The notes below the pieces were generated by a model that made no database searches, was not told the DNA's origin, and was given only the letters and a program-made list of their open reading frames with translations. Shown piece after piece: positions 33,695 to 45,264 of a stretch of DNA of 60,996 bases. Numbering within the stretch: position 1 is the first letter of the stretch; each line of letters opens with the position of its first letter. The DNA is taken from contig JAIVFJ010000342.1 in assembly GCA_025765615.1 (NCBI GenBank), forward strand, positions 1-60,996. The letters are read 5' to 3'. The position numbers were made by a program, and so were the translations under genes. This DNA comes from Zopfochytrium polystomum. Taxonomy: Eukaryota; Chytridiomycota; Chytridiomycetes; Chytridiales; Chytridiaceae.

Positions 33695-36600
33695 TCAGCG
33701 CTGTTTGTCCCTGTCCAGGCTAATCATGAGGACAAATCCAGCGACGCGGTACAAGATGCCGAGCGTGACCATGGCAACAACGTTGCGCGTCGTCTGGTGG
33801 AGAGTGTAGCTATTTTTCATTGTTTTGTGTTTTTTGGGCGAAACAGTCAGTGCCGCCCGGTCCTCGTTCGTCGAGAAATGCACCCACCCGAAAAGCGACG
33901 CCGACACGCCGGTGTCGTAAATGTCGGTGTAGTAGTCGATCCACAGGCTGAACTGCGCCTCTGCGGCCCATCGGTTGCCGCTTACACCGAACAGGATGCT
34001 CGTCGTCGAGCTCAGCGACGGGCCGTAGCCGCAGAAGACGGCGAGAATGAGGCCCACGATCACAGAGACCAGAGGCGCGTCCCGGCGTGGCACAATCATT
34101 GACGTGATGATTGAAAAGCCGCTGCAGATCGAAAGGTGTCCGTTAGGGAGGGGTGTTTTGTTGGAAGAAGCGAGTCAGTGGGATAAGCGCGGGAAAACGG
34201 AACACAGAAACAAGTGGCACTTACTAAACGACAAAAAAGTTGAGAAAGATGAGGAGATACTGCATGCCCACCGGGAAAGTGGGACGAGCGAGCATGTAAA
34301 ACACAGCAGCAAAGTGGCCGGACGCGAGAACGATGCGATAGATCGACGACACGGCCTTTCCCTGAAAGTTTTGACAGTGGCAACACTCGCTCAGTGGGAG
34401 AAACATTTTCCAAGGAACGAAGTGCGTCCGCAACTGTACCAGGTAGTAAGCCGAGCGGCTATGTCCCGACGCCGCCTCTCGGAAGTAAACCGATTTCTCC
34501 TCGCCGAAAACCTTGACTGCTGCTGGGCCCGCAGCAAGTACCACCGCAATGCCGATGAGCAAGCCAACTGCATAGGAGAGTATTAGTAATGGATTAAGGC
34601 AAATACTGCGCAAAGGGTCACCACGGGAACTCACAAAGTCCGACATTCCAGTCCGTCGCGGCGGCAGACAGGATCGCCATCGGCCCCATCAGAACGCCTT
34701 TGTAGTTTTCCTTGCCCGTGCTCGCGATACCCATCACAAAGCCGGCGAACAGCGCAACAAAGAGCTCCAACCACAACGCGTTCATGAATCGCGCCTGCTG
34801 CAGCAGCGACCGGTTGTGCGCGTAGAGCACCTGCATCCAGAACCCGGCGCCGCGCGTCTTGGAGATCTGCTTCAGCGCGTCGACCGGCGGGGGCGGCGGC
34901 GACGTGGCCGCCGCACCGTGGTCCTCGTGGTCCGTCTTGTCCGAGCCCGCCACGCTGGCAATATCACCGGCCTCCACCGCCGCCGCCGCCGCCACATCCG
35001 CTTCCGATGAAGAGGACGACGAGGTCGACGCAGCACCAGCTTCCAAAAAGGCTTCCGCACCGGGCCCCGGCAGCTCCTGCCCATTCCGTAGCGCTTCGAC
35101 GGCGGCGACCCCGTTGCGCTCCCACTCGGCCACGATCTCATCGGGCCCCAGGACCTTGCCAGCGGCCCGTGCGACGCCCTTCCCGACCAAGATATCCATC
35201 AACACGTCCGCCGGGTTCGACGCGTCCTTAAATCGGAACCCGAGCCGCTCAAAGTACGGCCTGGCGAGCTCGACGGGGCCAATGTACGCGGTCCGCCCTC
35301 CAGGCGCGATCATCAGCACGTCGTCAAACGTCTCAAAGATCTCTACCCGCGGCTGGTGGATGACCGAGACGACCGTCAGCCCGAGCCGCGCGACGGCGCG
35401 GAGGTTCCGCGCCACGTCCAGCGCCGCCGTCGCGTCGAGCCCGGAAGTCGGCTCGTCGAGGAAGATGGCGACGGGCACCGCCGCGAGCTCGAGCCCGATG
35501 TTAACGCGCTTGCGCTGGCCGCCTGAGATGCCGCGAGTCAGCTCGTCGCCGATTTGCGAGTTTGCAACGCCCGTGAGGCTACAGCCAAGAGGTTTTCCGT
35601 TAACTGGTGTGAGAGTTGGGGGGAAAAGATAAATCAAACCTGAGCGCCGCAAGGACGTTGTCGATGTGCGAATCAACCTCCTGGCGCGACCAGGAACTCG
35701 GCAGCCGCACCTTCGCCGAGTACTCGATGTTTTCGCGCACGGTCAGCTCGCGCAGCATAATGTCCTCTTGCGGCACGTATCCAATGATTTTCTGGAAAGT
35801 CTCCATCTCCGCCACCACGCCGTTGATTCGGAGCTCGCCGCCGGTGCGCTTGACCTTGCCCATCAGCACGTTCATAAATGTCGTCTCTGTGGCACATCGT
35901 GGATGTGGGTGCGTGGTGCGTTGAAAAGAAGGGGTCAGTGGACAGCTCAAATGAAGGTTATGAGAAGAAGAAGAAGAAAAACTACGGTTGGGAAGGCGAG
36001 AAGAAAAGGCACGCACTTCCCGCCCCGGACGGGCCCATGATAGCCGTCATGGTCCCGGCCTTGATCTCGCCGTTGACGCCCTTCAGCACCGTCGCCCCCG
36101 ACGGCAGCGTCAGCCCGAGATCCTCGAAGTGAAAGTTCATCGCCGCGTTCTCGACGCCCGCAAAGCCGCGCCGGAACCCGTCAAGCAGAACCGACGCCTC
36201 TCCTGCCGCCGCCGCCGCCGCCGTCGCTTCGGCCGAAACCAGGTCATCCGCGGTCGCCGGGTCCTTGCCTTTTTCCACATCCGCTACGACTGGCGGTTCA
36301 CCCTGCCCCCCCGCGTCCGGCTCCACCGGCACGGCGGCTTTGGCAGCGGCGCCACTGACGGGGGAGCGCGATGCGAGGCCGAACCAGGCGCGGAGCGGGG
36401 GCGGCAGGACGATGGTCCACGGCTGGTTCCACCTGCGGAGCTCGGCGAGGCGGTGGAGGAGGAAGAGGAAAGCAAAGAGGAGGTCGACGGCCAAGATGCA
36501 GGCGAGCAGGCCGTAGTGGGTTTCGACGGTGCGGCCGGACGGGCAGTCGCTGAGGAACTGACAGGGGCGCGGGAAAGAGGAGCCGGTGGGGCTGTTGTTT

Positions 36601-37329
36601 CGGTGGAGGTTTAGGGGTATGTGGAAGAGTGGTGTTACTGGGCTGGCTTCGTGAAGGTTAAAAAAATCAACTAACCAAAAGTATCCTTGGGGGCTTGGTG
36701 GTTGCGCAAGTTTTTTTCAAAGTTTATGGAGGGTCAGCGAACAGAATGGGACACACAAAATTACGGCTACTACCATGGTATGATTGTTTTGTAGTCGGGA
36801 CAGTAGAAGCCTCCCTTGCAAGGAATCGGTTCATAGCGACCCTGCGGCTGTTTCGAGCACGATGAACATGCAAGCACATTTCGTCGCACGTGCAAACCCC
36901 CACGCAAATCGGACCTCCCGCCACAACACCTACCAAGCAGAGGTCCCCATACAACCTTTTCAACGCGCAGTCGACGGTAGCAGGACATGCGACGGGAACG
37001 GTGTCGGGATCCGAGACGTTGTAGTACGGGCAAAAGAAGCCGCGCGGGCACACGTCGGCGATGGTGGAGGCGTTGTAGAGGGCGGCGCCGACGGGCAGCA
37101 GCGGCGACACGGTGCAGCCGTAGCCGGGGGAGCCACGCGGGAGGGCGGCGAGCTCGGAGGCCGGCGGGAGGAGCCAGGGCTGGCCGGCGACGGGCGGGCC
37201 GTAGAGGGTGAACGGGTCGGCCACGGCGGTCGAGGACGTGCTGGTGGTGGTGGGAGAGGTCGTGGTGCGGGATGAGGTTGTTGTGGTCGAGGCCAAGGTG
37301 GCGGAGGGGGAACTTGGGCTTGACGCCAT
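33695..37329 (-). CDS. ABCG half-transporter with Cys-rich N-terminus (973 aa, 8 exons)
   Basis: Exons are 37329-36934, 36841-36774, 36591-36017, 35886-35640, 35578-34635, 34567-34440, 34361-34225 and 34121-33695; the phases close to 974 codons including the stop. The N-terminal ectodomain is Cys-rich (CPRGFFCPYYN, GGFYCPDYKTIIPC, FLSDCPSG), then one TM segment (GLLACILAVDLLFAFLFLL), a linker and one NBD. Walker A GPSGAGKTTF is only completed by splicing, because the 130-nt intron 3 splits the Lys codon. VPQEDIMLRELTVREN, GISGGQRKRVNIGLEL and AIFLDEPTSGLD follow, then a TMD. This architecture matches the Cys-rich WHITE/ABCG group (yeast ADP1, plant ABCG24/28). Such proteins normally work as dimers; localisation and substrate are unknown. 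The third acceptor-donor pair uses an unusual GTTTGA donor. Confidence 0.93.
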
Positions 37330-37437
37330 GCTGTGTGTGTGGGTGAGAGTGTGCTTGAGTAGGAAGTAGTGGAAGGGAGGGGCTCGCGATAAATATTACT
37401 TGCTGACGAGAGACAGACAGAGAGAGAGAGTGGGAGG

Positions 37438-37487
<50 letters not shown>

Positions 37488-38764
37488 GCGATAGACAGAG
37501 CGACAGAGGGTGCGTCATGGGCTGGCTCTCCGGCCCAATGCACCCCTCCCCGTAGCGCCGCGGACATGTTTTTAATCGGGGAAATGCAGAAAGAACAAAA
37601 ACAGAGCCACACACTCGGCAAAACGCTTTTCCGACTTTATCCCAGTAAGGCAAAAAAAAAAAAAAAAAAAGGAAAAGAAAAGCTTTGCATTGGCATGGTT
37701 GCGGGCGGGATTTCTTTTTTCCGCCTTCAGGTGGCACCGAATAAGGCCGGTTGCCTCGGATGCTTGTGTTAAATATCATAATAACTTCACACGCAAAATT
37801 GCGCGGCCGCTCCCGCCCGGCTTATCGTTCGCGATTAAATAGAAATTCGAAGTCCGGGGAAACTTCAGCCGCAGTGTCGCGGAGAATGAAATTGAAGAAG
37901 AAAGAAAAAAAAAAGAACAGCGACTGGACGAGCTTGTAGGCTCCGACGGTAGGAAGACGTAATGCCACCACTGAATCGGCGAGTTTCACGAAATCTCGTT
38001 GAAAGTGCTGTACCTTTATTCTTTCATAGCAACGGGGGAGAGCAAGGGGAGGAGGGATTAAACAGGAGGGGTCGTGGAAGGAGTGGAAGGAAGAAGTACG
38101 AGGAAGAAGAAAGGAGGACAACTGCAACACGTTGGGAAAACACAACCGAAAAAAAGGAGACAAAAGGCGCAACCTAAGAGATACTCAGAACAAGATTGCC
38201 CTCTTGGGACAAATTCAAGAATAACCAAGCAAAAGCAACTGAAGGGTCAGGGTGGTGCACACCATCATCCCGGAAAGGGGGGAGTGGAGCGGAGGCAATC
38301 CATTCATGGTGAAACAACCCAAGCCTACAAAGGAGTTCCAAAGTCAAGAGAGCGCGGAAAAATATCGGCGCGGAGGTGGCGCTCGGGAGTAACAGCTTGC
38401 TGAAGCGATAACGGTATACAGAAAAAGAAACTTTTTTGAGTGAATGTTGAGAGGGCCAAGGGTTCAGTGGTGAGAACAAAGTAAGAGGCGTATAATGTAA
38501 GAAAGAGGTCTGGAGGAAATAAGGAAAGGTGGGGGAGGGACAGGGACGAAGAAATACCGGAACGGCAAAGTGGACTACAACACAGTTCTCGAACTAAAAC
38601 GAAAGAACAAAAGTGAGGGACACAAAAAAGATAAACCGCAGTGAACCACACACCGCCCACAGGACTCCAAACACGGCCGCCTCTTTCGGTCGGTTATCCG
38701 TCAACTCCACACCTTTAAAAGGAAACACACTCCCATCCATATGTCTTACCGCTTATCATCAGTT
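37330..38764. other. Intergenic region with GA tract
   Basis: A GA tract at 37411-37483 lies 80-150 bp upstream of the ABC start. An A18 run occurs near 37651. No supported gene; the 37.8-38.7 kb part is purine-rich on the plus strand. Confidence 0.5.
37411..37483. repeat. (GA)n tract upstream of the Cys-rich ABCG gene
   Basis: A nearly pure GA repeat on the plus strand (CT on the coding strand) 80-155 bp upstream of the start codon. Confidence 0.9.
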
Positions 38765-41095
38765 CTATTGTTGACGCCGCACGAAAAAAAGTCCACCCCT
38801 TGGCCCTCTTCCCACGCCTCCTGATCCCCTTTCCGGTTCTTCCAAAGACACTGCAAATGGGTGAGGTCGTGCTGACGAGAGAGAAAAAATCGAAACGCCA
38901 TTCACCGATCCCCGTTGCGCCCCAACGATCCGGACCCGTGCGATCCGACGGCGGCCGTGAGAGCCCTGGCGATCCAGCCGACGTCGCAGCTGGCGACAAC
39001 GACGCCTGGCGTTCGCGCATCTTTCCCTTTCTTGCCGACGCCGGACTGCGGGATCCGGCGGCCGTCGACGTCGAGGTCGCACCGCCGCCGCCCCACAGAG
39101 CGGACGCCGTGGATCCCATGAACGACCACGCGGTCGTCACGACGAGGACGACCAGCGAGACCTGCACCTGCACGAGCACGCGCGCGGTCTCGGCGACGCC
39201 GAGGCTTGGCGGGGCCAGGCGGCTTGCAGCGGCCGCTTTCGCCACGACCGCAACACGGCCATCGTCGGCCGACGCGGCGGTCACGAGGCCGCCGCCGCTG
39301 CCGCCGTCGAACGCAGACGCGCGCCGCCGCCGTGCGGATGACGACAGCCCCGCCGACGCCGAAGCCGGCAGGTCCGCTGGGGCGTCCGTGAACTCGTCGT
39401 CGTCGTCGTCCTCGTCCTCGTCCTCGTCGTCGACATCATCGACGACACCGTCCCGCTCCGCACCGTCAAAGCCGTCGTCGTCCGCCGCGTCGGTGTCGGT
39501 CCGATCGGCCGTATCCCACGCAACGCTGCGGCGGCTGGCCGTGAAGGACCGCTGGCCCCACCTCACGCGCATCGCCGCCATGCGGCTGGCGGCAGAGCCG
39601 GGCGGCGTGGCGGCCCCGCGCTTGCGGCCGAGGGTGCCGCGGAGCGGCGACATGCGCACCACGCGCTGGTGCGGGGCCAGCGGGGAAGCCGACCGGCGCA
39701 CGGTCGGGGGAAACTCGGTCGCGTCCGCGTCGACCGGCGTCGCCGCGGCTCGCCCCCGCGCCCTTCTGAGGTCGTCGTCGTCGTCCTCGGACGACTCGAC
39801 GAGCCGTCTGACGCGGCTGACGGCGGACGGCGTGTCGATCGCCTCTTTGGCTTCGACGAGCAGCGTGTCCAGCATCCTCGAGATGCGTTGGAAGTCCGGA
39901 TCGTAAAGCTCCTCGTTGTGGTCTGACAGCAGTGGCGGGGGTAGTGGCAGCGAGTTTGCGCGGAAGACGGGCGTGGAAGGGCGGCTGGGGAGCGCTGAAG
40001 CCGGTGATGTGATGACAGGATCGTCCGGATCGACAAAGACCCGACCTCCACCGGGCGCGGACGCATCTCCAGACAACGAAGAAGTATTTGAGCGAGCGCG
40101 CGTCATCGGCGTGGGTGTTCCAACGCGAGGTTGATCGAATCGGGCGGAGATTGGGGGGCGATCCGCTTCAGAGTCTGACGGGTATCCGACAGACCCAGCG
40201 ATCGAGTTCTGGCGTATGACCGACGCCACTTGCTTGAGCTCTCCAACCATACGAGCTAGTTCCGCTTGAGTCTGCACGATATTTTGAACAGCCGATTTCA
40301 GCTCATCCGCCTGGTGCATCAAAAAGGATTGGATTCAGTTAGGGAATTCATCATCGAGATCGAATGAACAAGATCCAGCCCAACCTGAACCTCCGACTTT
40401 CTCGAAGCTGCCCTACCACCACCGCCGGCAGCAAGGGCACCCAGGAACGCATCCAGCTTGTTGTAGCTCCTCCGCTTGGATGCTCGTCTCGTTTCTGCAT
40501 CCCAAGCATCGCGATCGGCGGAACCGCTGAGGGGGCTCACCAAGGAAGGTGCGTAGGCGGGCGGTGGCACCCCGTCGTCTGAACCATCCTCCGCATCTCC
40601 GTCGTAGCTGCTGTTTGGGTTGTTTTTGCTGCTGTTGATGGCGAGCCGGAGCGATCGCATGGACGAACGGGACTGGAGGCGGCGCGGGGTGCGCTGGGGT
40701 GCCGGGGCGTTGTCTTGCGCAATGGTCGGTGGGGAGAGGGGAACGCGGGAAGTGGAAGAGTAGGAGGAGGAGGATTGTGATGGAGTTGGCCAAGCGGAGG
40801 ATGACGTCGGGTCGTCGTTGTCGTCGAAGGGCAGTGGGTCCGACGGGAATGCGCCGATGAGCGGGGGCGGTGGAGCTGACGTGGCTGCTGGTCGGGTGGT
40901 GGTGGTGGTGGTGGTGGTGGTGGTGGTACGCGGTGCTCGCCGCCGATCGCGGTCGAAGAAGGAAGGGGGCGGCGCATGGCGGTCGTCGCCACCGTCGGCG
41001 ACACCGACGTGGTGGCCATCAGCATCGTCGTGGTAATGCGGTCTGGACGACAACCGCCTGGGGTCGGCGGCGCCGCCGGAGTCGGTGCCGTCCAT
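38765..41095 (-). CDS. Unrecognised coiled-coil protein with one TM segment (731 aa, 3 exons)
   Basis: Exons 41095-40391, 40310-38906 and 38850-38765 are joined by GT-AG introns of 80 and 55 nt, the first with a CTAAC branch-like site. They read in register for 732 codons. The N-terminal 200 residues are low-complexity (poly-Thr, Ser/Pro/Asp). Then comes SYNKLDAFLGALAAGG and, across intron 1, a predicted coiled coil (ADELKSAVQNIVQTQAEL, then ARMVGELKQVASVIRQ). Two acidic tracts occupy the middle (DDDDD-type and DDEDEDEDDDDDE). One hydrophobic segment near residue 610 (VQVSLVVLVVTTAWSF) and a basic C-terminus (GGLFFVRRQQ) suggest a membrane-anchored adaptor or organelle tether. I do not recognise a family. 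The phase agreement and the constrained coiled coil support a real gene. Confidence 0.7.
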
Positions 41096-41139
41096 TGAGC
41101 AAAGTAACGTGAATTAGTTTGTTGGTTCTGTCTATCTCT

Positions 41140-41153
41140 GTCTCTCTCTCTCC

Positions 41154-41248
<95 letters not shown>

Positions 41249-41250
41249 CT
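41140..41250. repeat. (CT)n tract upstream of the coiled-coil protein gene
   Basis: A long almost pure CT repeat 45-155 bp upstream of the start at 41095 (GA on the coding strand). Confidence 0.9.
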
Positions 41251-42000
41251 CTCCTCTCTTTCGGGTCGAATGGTTATTTCCTTCTACTCCGAATATGTAC
41301 ATTAAAAAATTGAAAAAATAGGAAAAACTGTACAAGCGGAAGAACGAAAATTTTCAGCGCGGCGAGTTTGCTTGTTTGGGTTGACCTCAGGAATCAAATC
41401 GCAAAGCCGTGGAGCAAGGTTCGATTAGTGGGGAGTAACCCGGTGAAAGCATAGTACTAGACACTTAACCGTACAAAATGATGTTCCCTACAACGATTTT
41501 TTATTATTCTTTTGCGTGCTTCGGTTCCGATGGAGCACACTTGCCACTCGCGGTGGCCGCCACTTGTGGCGCAGCAGAGTGACACGCAACCAGCTGCCTG
41601 TCATCAAATCTTCTTATTTCTCGGCATGGTGGTTGTCGGCATCCCAAGCAGTTTCTGCGCAGATCGGATCGCTTTCAAACCACAAAAATCGTGCACACAG
41701 AAATGACGCCTTCACGGTATTGCATGGTGCACCGTGCCTGCCTGCAGGGACATGGTCAGTGTATTGATCCGTGTGGGCGTGCGCAGGGCTGCGGTTTTGG
41801 AAATCCACTCAAGCGGAATGGAGATCCACCGTGATCCACCCACTCACCATGAGTGAGCCTTCGTCCCATCCTCCCGTCCCATTTCGCCGTGGTCCCACAA
41901 ACAAGCACAAAATCGGCGGCGGGAACACTCGATTTTCGGACTCGAAGGGCAGATGAACATCGGACAAGCAGCTACGAGATCTTTTTTTTGCGAGAGGAGA

Positions 42001-42016
42001 GTACTGAGAGAGAGAG

Positions 42017-42091
<75 letters not shown>

Positions 42092-42125
42092 GAGAAGAAG
42101 TCGAGAGAACAGAGAGAGAGAGATT
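42001..42125. repeat. (GA)n tract upstream of the protoglobin gene
   Basis: A long GA repeat, followed by GACA units to about 42160, upstream of the start at 42568. Confidence 0.9.
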
Positions 42126-42567
42126 CTGACAGATAGACAGACAGACAGAGACAGAGAAAGAAGAGTCACCGCCCGTCACACAAACAAATGGAAGGATATG
42201 TCAGCCCCGAAAATCGCCGAGGGCAGCACCAGATTTGTCGTCTCGAAGTTGCTTCCATGTTTCCTTTTTTCGTTTTGTTTCGTTTTTTGTTCTCACGCTA
42301 ATTCTTTCCTCCTCCTCCTTCCTCCCTTCGGGAAGTGTGACTCGACATGAAGTGTCCTCTGTACACACGCACACGCACAGAAAAAACGTATAAAAAAGCC
42401 TTGCCGATCCCCCCCTGTCCCATCATCCCGCAGAAAGCACAGCAAAAGAAGTAAAGAAAAATAAAACAGAAACAGAAACAAGGCCCGCGCCTCTTTGCAC
42501 CATCGTCCTCTGCTCCCACTCAACACTCAACAACACTACTACTACTCAAACCCCCCTTTCGCTATCA

Positions 42568-43324
42568 ATGTCCACATCCAAGTTCTCCGTCATCGACCCC
42601 ACCCGCCTCGACGCCCGCGCCGAGAACCGCCTGTACCGCTTCAACTACGTCGCCTCCTTCTGCAACTTTGGCGCCGCCGACATCGCCGCCATCCACGCGG
42701 CGGCGGGCGCTGTGGCGCCGCTCGTGCCGGCGATCGTCGACGCCGTGTACGCAAAGCTGTTCGAGTTTGACGTGACGCGCGAGTTTTTCGTGGTGCGCAA
42801 CGAAGGGTTCCACGGCAAGACGGCGGGATCCGCCGCGGCGCTGACGGGCGACGACGAGCAGATCCGGTACCGCAAGTCGATGCTCAACAAGTACCTCGTC
42901 AAACTGGTGACGGCCGAGTACGACGAAAAGTTTGTCGACTACATCGACTGGGTCGGCCGCATCCACACCACCGTCTCGGTCGGCGGCCAGGTCAAAAAGT
43001 CGCGCATCAACGTCGACTACGTCCACGTCAACGCGCTGTTTGGATATGTCCTCGTCGTTCATCGTCGAGGCCCTGCTCGGCGCCGGACTGCCAAAGGACG
43101 TCGAGACCAAGACGGTGCTCGCGTTCAACAAGCTGCTGTGGATCCAGAACGACTTTTTCGCAAAGTACTACACGACCGACTCGCTGGAGCGCTCGGGCTC
43201 GAGCGTGCAGCGGAGCAACAACGCCGCGGGCGGCCTCCTCTCGTCGTCGGCGAGCCTGCCCGTCGCCACGGCCGCCCTCGTTGCGGCAGTGGCCGTCGGC
43301 TTTATCGTTGGCAAGCAGCTTTGA
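42568..43324 (+). CDS. Tail-anchored protoglobin (heme-binding globin-like protein), frameshifted
   Basis: Residues 1-165 follow the protoglobin/globin-sensor family: IDPTRLDARAENRLYRFNYV, FGAADIAAIHAAAGAVAPLV, VYAKLFEFDVTREFF and VDYIDWVGRIHTTV, where the His lies in the expected proximal region. SRINVDYVHVNALFGY follows. Near 43047 the frame must change by one base (or two bases are missing from an ATAT stretch) to continue as SSFIVEALLGAGLP and LLWIQNDFFAKYY. The C-terminus is a Ser/Asn-rich linker and a single hydrophobic helix (VATAALVAAVAVGFIVG) ending KQL, typical of a tail-anchored membrane protein. No intron is evident. The function is presumably gas or redox sensing, or heme chemistry, at an organelle surface; this is inference. 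Confidence 0.78.
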
Positions 43325-43564
43325 AGTGTTTTTTGTGAAGTGTGTGCGTGCGAGTCACACTGTATGCGATGTTCCGTCCGAACGATGTTCTTCTCTCTCT
43401 TCTCTCTCTCTCCTCTCTCTCTCTCTCTCGCTCTTTCTCGATCACACACCCTGTTTTTGTAACTTTTTTCTTCTTCTGCTTTTGCTTGTTGAACTCTAAA
43501 ATAAAGAACACAATCTCATAACCCTGTTCTCGAACATTGCACTGCGACCACTGCAGACAGGAGC

Positions 43565-43601
<37 letters not shown>

Positions 43602-43766
43602 GACTTGACACAGGTTGGCTCGGTCTGACTCGGAGTGAGACGTCAAGTTCAACCTCTCTTTTCTCTCTTTTTCAATAACTGAAGTGGTTCAATCGGTTTT
43701 CGAGGGGTGAAGTTTTTGCTGGCGGCGAATAATGGATATTTTTATGTTTTGCCGAATGGTCGTCGG
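43325..43766. other. Convergent intergenic region with CT and (GACA)n repeats
   Basis: It holds a CT-rich tract at about 43391-43440, an AATAAA-like polyadenylation signal at about 43498, and (GACA)8-9 at 43566-43601 between two convergent genes. Confidence 0.7.
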
Positions 43767-44930
43767 TCAGCCACGCGAAAACGCCCAAGCGGCCACCGCC
43801 GCGAAGACTGCCACCGCCACCGCCGCTGCTGCTGCTCGGCGCGCAAGCATTTCCCTGCCGTTCCTGCCTCCCCTCCGGTCCCTGAAGAACGACCGGGGAT
43901 CGTCGTAGTCGTCCGCGCCGCCGCCGACAACGCTGCCTGAGCCAAAACCACGGGAACCCGCATTGGACCCCACCGCCGTCGCCTGTGTCCGCGCTGCAGG
44001 CGGACGCGCCACATAGTACAGGTCGTCCTCGTGCTCCAGCACGTACCGCAATTGTTCCGCCGTCATGAACCCCGCGCGCACAATAGCGTCGCCCGCGGCC
44101 TCCTTGGCCGCACGCCCGTCCGCGACATGCACCGCCGCAAGCATCGCCCGCAACCGCGTTGAGCTCATGTCGCCCACCCCGTCTCCTTTTCCTCCGAGCT
44201 CGCACAGCACCGCCGCCTCCCATCGGCTCCTCCGTCCTCCCGCCGCGCCGCCGCCGCCACCTACAGCAGCGTCAGCCCGCCGCTTCTCCCGCAGCCGCGC
44301 CATCTGCCCGTCCCGCCCGACCACGAGATGGACGAACCCCAGCGGGTCCGCAGACCGCCAGTACCCGCTGTCCGGGTCGACCCGGTCGCTGCCCCACACG
44401 ACGACGACGACGACCTCCACCGCGCGCTCCGCAAGCCAAGCGCCCTGCAGCCGCGCGCCGAGCTCCATCGGGGAGACGAACGGCTCCTTGAGTGCGACCT
44501 CGGCCCCCGGCGGGCGGACCAACCACCCCGTCGCGGCGTCGGTTGAGGCGCCGCCGCCGTCGGCGCCGTCGTGGTTGTAGCTTTCGTTGTCTGTCGCGGC
44601 GTCCTCGCTTCGTGCGTGGTACCACTCTGGCGGCGGCGACGCGAGGGCCATGCGGACCAGCTGCGCACGATGCGGGAACCGCATGACGGTCGGGTGCTTG
44701 CCCTCGTCGCCATCGTCATCTGCGGCGGCGGCGACCCTTGCCATCTTGACGGCGACGTAGTTGTGCGACGAGACGGCACAGTACCCGGCGACGACGCGGA
44801 GGCGCGGCGAGTGGGCCGTTTCCAGGTGGCGCCGCGCGGCGTAAAGGAGGTGGACGTGCTGGAGGTGGACGGGGTTGAAGGATCCGCCGAGAACGAGGAT
44901 CGCTTTTGGCGCTGCGTCTGCTGGATCCAT
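43767..44930 (-). CDS. NMNAT-like nucleotidyltransferase with C-terminal TM (387 aa)
   Basis: A nicotinamide/nicotinate mononucleotide adenylyltransferase fold that transfers AMP from ATP to NMN. The start at 44930 (MDPADAAPK) places the ATP-binding motif GGSFNPVHLQHVHLL near residues 15-29. The second nucleotide motif is DMSSTRLRAML, followed by FMTAEQLRYVLEHEDDLYYV. Between them are family-like stretches (VAGYCAVSSHNYVAVKM, VVVVVWGSDRVD) and low-complexity inserts rich in Gly and Asp. The last 25 residues form one hydrophobic helix (AAAAVAVAVFAAVAAWAF) before SRG, so the enzyme is probably tail-anchored. Substrate identity is not proven; a related cytidylyltransferase is possible. Single exon. 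It shares orientation with the small TM protein upstream. Confidence 0.82.
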   Translation of the reverse strand: MDPADAAPKAILVLGGSFNPVHLQHVHLLYAARRHLETAHSPRLRVVAGYCAVSSHNYVAVKMARVAAAADDDGDEGKHPTVMRFPHRAQLVRMALASPPPEWYHARSEDAATDNESYNHDGADGGGASTDAATGWLVRPPGAEVALKEPFVSPMELGARLQGAWLAERAVEVVVVVVWGSDRVDPDSGYWRSADPLGFVHLVVGRDGQMARLREKRRADAAVGGGGGAAGGRRSRWEAAVLCELGGKGDGVGDMSSTRLRAMLAAVHVADGRAAKEAAGDAIVRAGFMTAEQLRYVLEHEDDLYYVARPPAARTQATAVGSNAGSRGFGSGSVVGGGADDYDDPRSFFRDRRGGRNGREMLARRAAAAAVAVAVFAAVAAWAFSRG

Positions 44931-45264
44931 TAAGGTCTGTAGAGGGGTGGGATGGTCCGGTGTGTGTGGATCGTTTTTTGCTGCGGTTGAGCGAAAGAGT
45001 AGTTGTGGCGAGGACTGCGCGCGGTCGACGTGGAGGTTGACTGCACCGAAAACTGCGCGAGGAAAGAGGAGAACACAAGGACGAAAAAAAAAGGGAAAAA
45101 AAAAAAAAAAAAAAAAAAAAAGGAAATGAACTGGGCGACAAATAACATGAGAAGAACACAAAGCGGGGATTGGTTGAATCCAGCTAAAACAATACGGGAC
45201 AGCAGATTGCGGACCAGATCTACAGGATCTGTGACGGATCGTGAAAGGGGGGTAATGGGTCTCC

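Larger units (their letters stand above)
41096..42567. other. Divergent intergenic region with long GA/CT tracts
   Basis: It lies between two divergently transcribed genes. The CT tract at 41140-41250 is 45 bp from one start, and the GA tract at 42001-42125 is 440 bp from the other. No gene is seen between. Confidence 0.6.

Noticed and set aside
34859..35632. 257-codon plus-strand open frame
   Set aside because: Antisense to the Cys-rich ABCG gene exon 5.
38800..39906. 368-codon plus-strand open frame
   Set aside because: Antisense to the coiled-coil protein; Ser/Thr-rich low complexity results from GC-rich codons on the other strand.
43035..43060. Programmed +1 frameshift in the protoglobin
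   Set aside because: No slippery codon plus stop or stimulatory context is visible; a dinucleotide-repeat length error is simpler.
43566..43601. Regular GACA array considered as a CRISPR-like repeat
   Set aside because: A pure 4-bp microsatellite with no spacers.
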